A DNA stretch of 8,271 bases from Acidothermales bacterium (lineage in GTDB: Bacteria > Actinomycetota > Actinomycetes > Streptosporangiales > WHST01). The position numbers and the translations under genes are program-made. Shown here in pieces: positions 6,585 to 8,271 of this stretch. The notes below the pieces were generated by a model. The model worked only from the letters and a program-made list of their open reading frames with translations. It was not told the origin of the DNA and searched no databases. The stretch's first letter is position 1, and each line of letters begins with the position of its first letter. The stretch covers positions 1-8,271 of the forward strand of contig JAFMQP010000164.1 of NCBI GenBank assembly GCA_017354575.1, read 5' to 3'.

Positions 6585-7423
6585 GACCGGGCCCGCCACT
6601 GTCCGCTGAGTCCGTCCTGGGCACGCTGCAGCAATGCCATCATCGCCACGCCCTGCGCCACGATCAGGAACGTCACGGCGAACACGCTCGCGGCGTCGAA
6701 CTTCGCCTGTGCGTCCTGGATCAGCCTGCCGATACCGACAGCCAGGAACGTCAGCTCGATGATGACCATGCCCGTGAGGGCGTGCGCGAGTCCCTGACGC
6801 AGTCCGTTGAAGATTGCGGGAACGCTCGCCGGCAGGACCACCTCGCGCCACACCGCTCCGGACGACCCGCAGTAGGACCGCGTCATGGAGACGAGTGCAC
6901 CGGGCACGGTTGCCGATCCGGTACGGGTCGGCACGACGACGAACGGCAGCCCGAAGATGGCGATCACGGCCACCCGCGCCCAGAACGTCGGGCCGAGAAC
7001 CACGATGACGAGCGGCATGAACACGGCTGTCGGAGTGACGACGGCGATGTCGAGATAGCCGGACACCAGCCCGTCGACCGTGCGGTGCCGGCCGACGTAG
7101 AGACCCAGCGGTATGCCGGCGGCCACGGCGATCGCGAACCCGAGGAGCAACGCGCTCTCGCTCGTCCACAGCGCGTGCCAGAACCGGACGGACGCGAGTA
7201 CCCGGACGACGGCACCGACGAAGTCGGTGAACGTCGGTAGCAGCACGCTGCCACCGGTCCGTGCGGCCGCGCCCATCTGCCACAGGAGCGCGCAGACCGC
7301 GCCGACGCCGAGTGGCAGGACGACCGCCGCGGTCCGTTCGACGCGCCGACGTCGTCGCCACTTCGCGAGCAACGCGGGTTGGGCGACCCCGGTTTCGATG
7401 GCACTGCCGGCGGCGGTCAACAC
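6581..7423 (-). CDS. ABC transporter permease, NitT/TauT (SsuC/TauC-like), first of two
   Basis: This 280-residue inner-membrane protein of the BPD_transp_1 class has a basic cytoplasmic start (KWRRRRRVER, 21-30) and hydrophobic segments at about 32-52, 88-110, 128-145, 149-166, 208-228 and 246-267. The cytoplasmic EAA coupling loop, which docks on the ATPase, is visible at about 186-208 (GSSGAVWREVVLPASVPAIF then NGLR) with the usual LP and GLR elements. It starts with GTG preceded by GAAGG, overlaps the binding-protein stop by 7 bases, and its TGA shares an ATGA with the ATPase start. Length and topology fit SsuC/TauC/NtrB relatives. It differs clearly from the second permease downstream, so the channel is probably a heterodimer (inference). 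Confidence 0.92.
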   Translation of the reverse strand: MLTAAGSAIETGVAQPALLAKWRRRRRVERTAAVVLPLGVGAVCALLWQMGAAARTGGSVLLPTFTDFVGAVVRVLASVRFWHALWTSESALLLGFAIAVAAGIPLGLYVGRHRTVDGLVSGYLDIAVVTPTAVFMPLVIVVLGPTFWARVAVIAIFGLPFVVVPTRTGSATVPGALVSMTRSYCGSSGAVWREVVLPASVPAIFNGLRQGLAHALTGMVIIELTFLAVGIGRLIQDAQAKFDAASVFAVTFLIVAQGVAMMALLQRAQDGLSGQWRARS

Positions 7424-8271
7424 GTGGTCGCCTTCGACTTGCCGATCTTCGCCAGCACCTTGTTCATCGCGGTCTTGTCGACGAGCTTCGACGTGCTGAC
7501 GTCGGTGGGGTTGAAACCGGCCTTTCCGAACGTCTTCAGCGAGTCGGCGATGTTCGCGTCGTCGAGTCCGCCGTTCGCACAGAACAGCTTGTGCGAGATG
7601 AAGTAGTCGGCGACCTCTTTCACGTTCGCGGGTATGGCGTTCCCCAACAGGGCCTTCGTCTGTGTCTCAGCGGACTGCGGATTCGCGTACAGGCCGCGGA
7701 TCGCCTGCAACTGCGCGGTCAGGAACGCCTGGACGACGTCCGGGTGCTGCTTCAGCATCGCCTGGTTGGTCAGGACGACGTCCCGTCCCACGTCCGGCAG
7801 CTCGGTGGCGAACGAGGTCAGCTCATGGAACTTGCTCGAGTCCTTCGCCAGGACCTGCACGGCGTCGGTGGCCTGTAGGGGCGTGGCGTCGAGCCGGCCT
7901 GCCACGAGCGACTGACGACGAAGCGTGGAGTCAGCGGTGATGATGGTGTGCGGCTTGACTCCTGGGCACTGCTCGTTGAAGTAGAGGTCGACGTAGGCGG
8001 TGGACACGCCCTTCGTGGAGAACAGCCCGACGTTCTTGCCGTCCAGCTGCTTGCAGTTGTTGATCGCCGACTTGGCGAGGAACGTCCACTGGTTGTTGCT
8101 CCTCGTACCGACCACCCTGATGCCCGGGAGCTTCCCCAGAGCACTCGCCGCCTGGGGAACCGGCACCGACATGAACTGGATCTTGTTCTGCGACAAGGCC
8201 TGCAACGCCAGGTCGGTGCCGCTGAACTGAATGTCCTTCTTCACGTCGTAGGTCTTGGCGAGCTTCTTCAT
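7417..8271 (-). CDS. ABC transporter substrate-binding protein, NitT/TauT type (N terminus outside window)
   Basis: The 284 visible residues read as the mature part of a periplasmic-binding-fold protein of the NMT1/THI5-like (nitrate, sulfonate, taurine, aromatic acid) class. Visible marks are a ligand-lobe segment DLALQALSQNKIQF (res 20-33), the domain-crossing LDGKNVGLFSTKG (76-88), a second-lobe LVAGRLDATPLQATDA (122-137), and the helix KQHPDVVQAFLTA (174-186), common in this family. The methionine at the window edge is probably internal, because no signal peptide or lipobox precedes this region and family members are usually 320-350 residues. The protein should capture substrate outside the membrane and pass it to the two permeases that follow. 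Its TGA stop overlaps the next start by 7 bases. It has four cysteines (73, 102, 231, 284), the last being the C-terminal residue. Family is fairly certain; the ligand is unknown. Confidence 0.88.
   Translation of the reverse strand: MKKLAKTYDVKKDIQFSGTDLALQALSQNKIQFMSVPVPQAASALGKLPGIRVVGTRSNNQWTFLAKSAINNCKQLDGKNVGLFSTKGVSTAYVDLYFNEQCPGVKPHTIITADSTLRRQSLVAGRLDATPLQATDAVQVLAKDSSKFHELTSFATELPDVGRDVVLTNQAMLKQHPDVVQAFLTAQLQAIRGLYANPQSAETQTKALLGNAIPANVKEVADYFISHKLFCANGGLDDANIADSLKTFGKAGFNPTDVSTSKLVDKTAMNKVLAKIGKSKATTC
7431..7435 (-). promoter_or_regulatory. Ribosome binding site for first permease
   Basis: GAAGG on the minus strand lies 7 bases before the GTG at 7423-7421, inside the end of the binding-protein gene. 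It supports this GTG as the permease start; the next in-frame ATG (Met50) would remove the first membrane helix. Confidence 0.6.

Larger units (their letters stand above)
1..8271 (-). other. Probable single operon: ABC importer, UbiD/UbiX, molybdenum hydroxylase
   Basis: All eight genes share one strand. Junctions in order are: 7-base overlap, 4-base overlap, 7-base overlap, 43-base gap, 18-base gap, 4-base overlap, 4-base overlap. No terminator or divergent gene interrupts them. The promoter and any regulator must lie upstream of 8271, and the Fe-S subunit or further pathway genes may lie beyond position 1. Co-transcription is inferred from spacing. Confidence 0.8.

Noticed and set aside
4609..6609. 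A 666-codon open frame on the plus strand
   Set aside because: It lies antisense across the end of the first permease, the ATPase, the second permease, the gap and the start of the UbiD gene. Its product is low-complexity Arg/Ser/His/Asp-rich with no family motif, as expected for a mirror frame in GC-rich DNA. Both-strand overlap with four clearly real genes makes it a shadow.
8269..8271. ATG at the window edge as the start of the binding protein
   Set aside because: The protein would lack any export signal and about 50-70 residues normal for the family, so the methionine is most likely internal to a longer gene.

Overview
The window is GC-rich with strongly G/C-ending codons, GTG starts alongside ATG, and genes packed tightly on one strand. 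This suggests a high-GC bacterium, most likely an actinomycete; that assignment rests on composition and style only. No rRNA, tRNA, CRISPR array, insertion sequence or phage gene was seen.

All eight genes lie on the minus strand and read from position 8271 down to position 1 as one apparent operon that runs off both ends. The first half (8271 to 5035) is an ABC importer of the nitrate/sulfonate/taurine (NitT/TauT) class: a substrate-binding protein missing its N terminus, a permease starting with GTG, an ATPase, and a second, different permease. The second half (4991 to 1) is enzymatic: a UbiD-family prenylated-FMN (de)carboxylase, a UbiX-type flavin prenyltransferase that makes its cofactor, the FAD-binding subunit of a molybdenum hydroxylase, and the molybdopterin-binding large subunit of the same enzyme. 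The large subunit is cut by the window edge after about 673 residues and is an open reading frame all the way to position 2. The small [2Fe-2S] subunit is not in the window and could follow beyond position 1.

Together the genes suggest uptake and breakdown of an aromatic or heteroaromatic carboxylate. The importer would bring in an anionic substrate, UbiD with UbiX would remove (or add) a carboxyl group, and the Mo/FAD/Fe-S enzyme would hydroxylate the ring or an acyl-CoA derivative. The substrate cannot be read from the sequence. The 2,5-furandicarboxylate/furoate (Hmf) pathway pairs the same enzyme types and is a useful comparison, not an assignment.

Five of the seven gene junctions overlap by 4 or 7 bases. 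The only two with spacers flank the UbiD-family gene. Sixteen codons into that gene is a perfect 12-bp inverted repeat with a 3-base loop, whose RNA form holds a complete consensus Shine-Dalgarno sequence. It is the most unexpected non-protein signal in the window.
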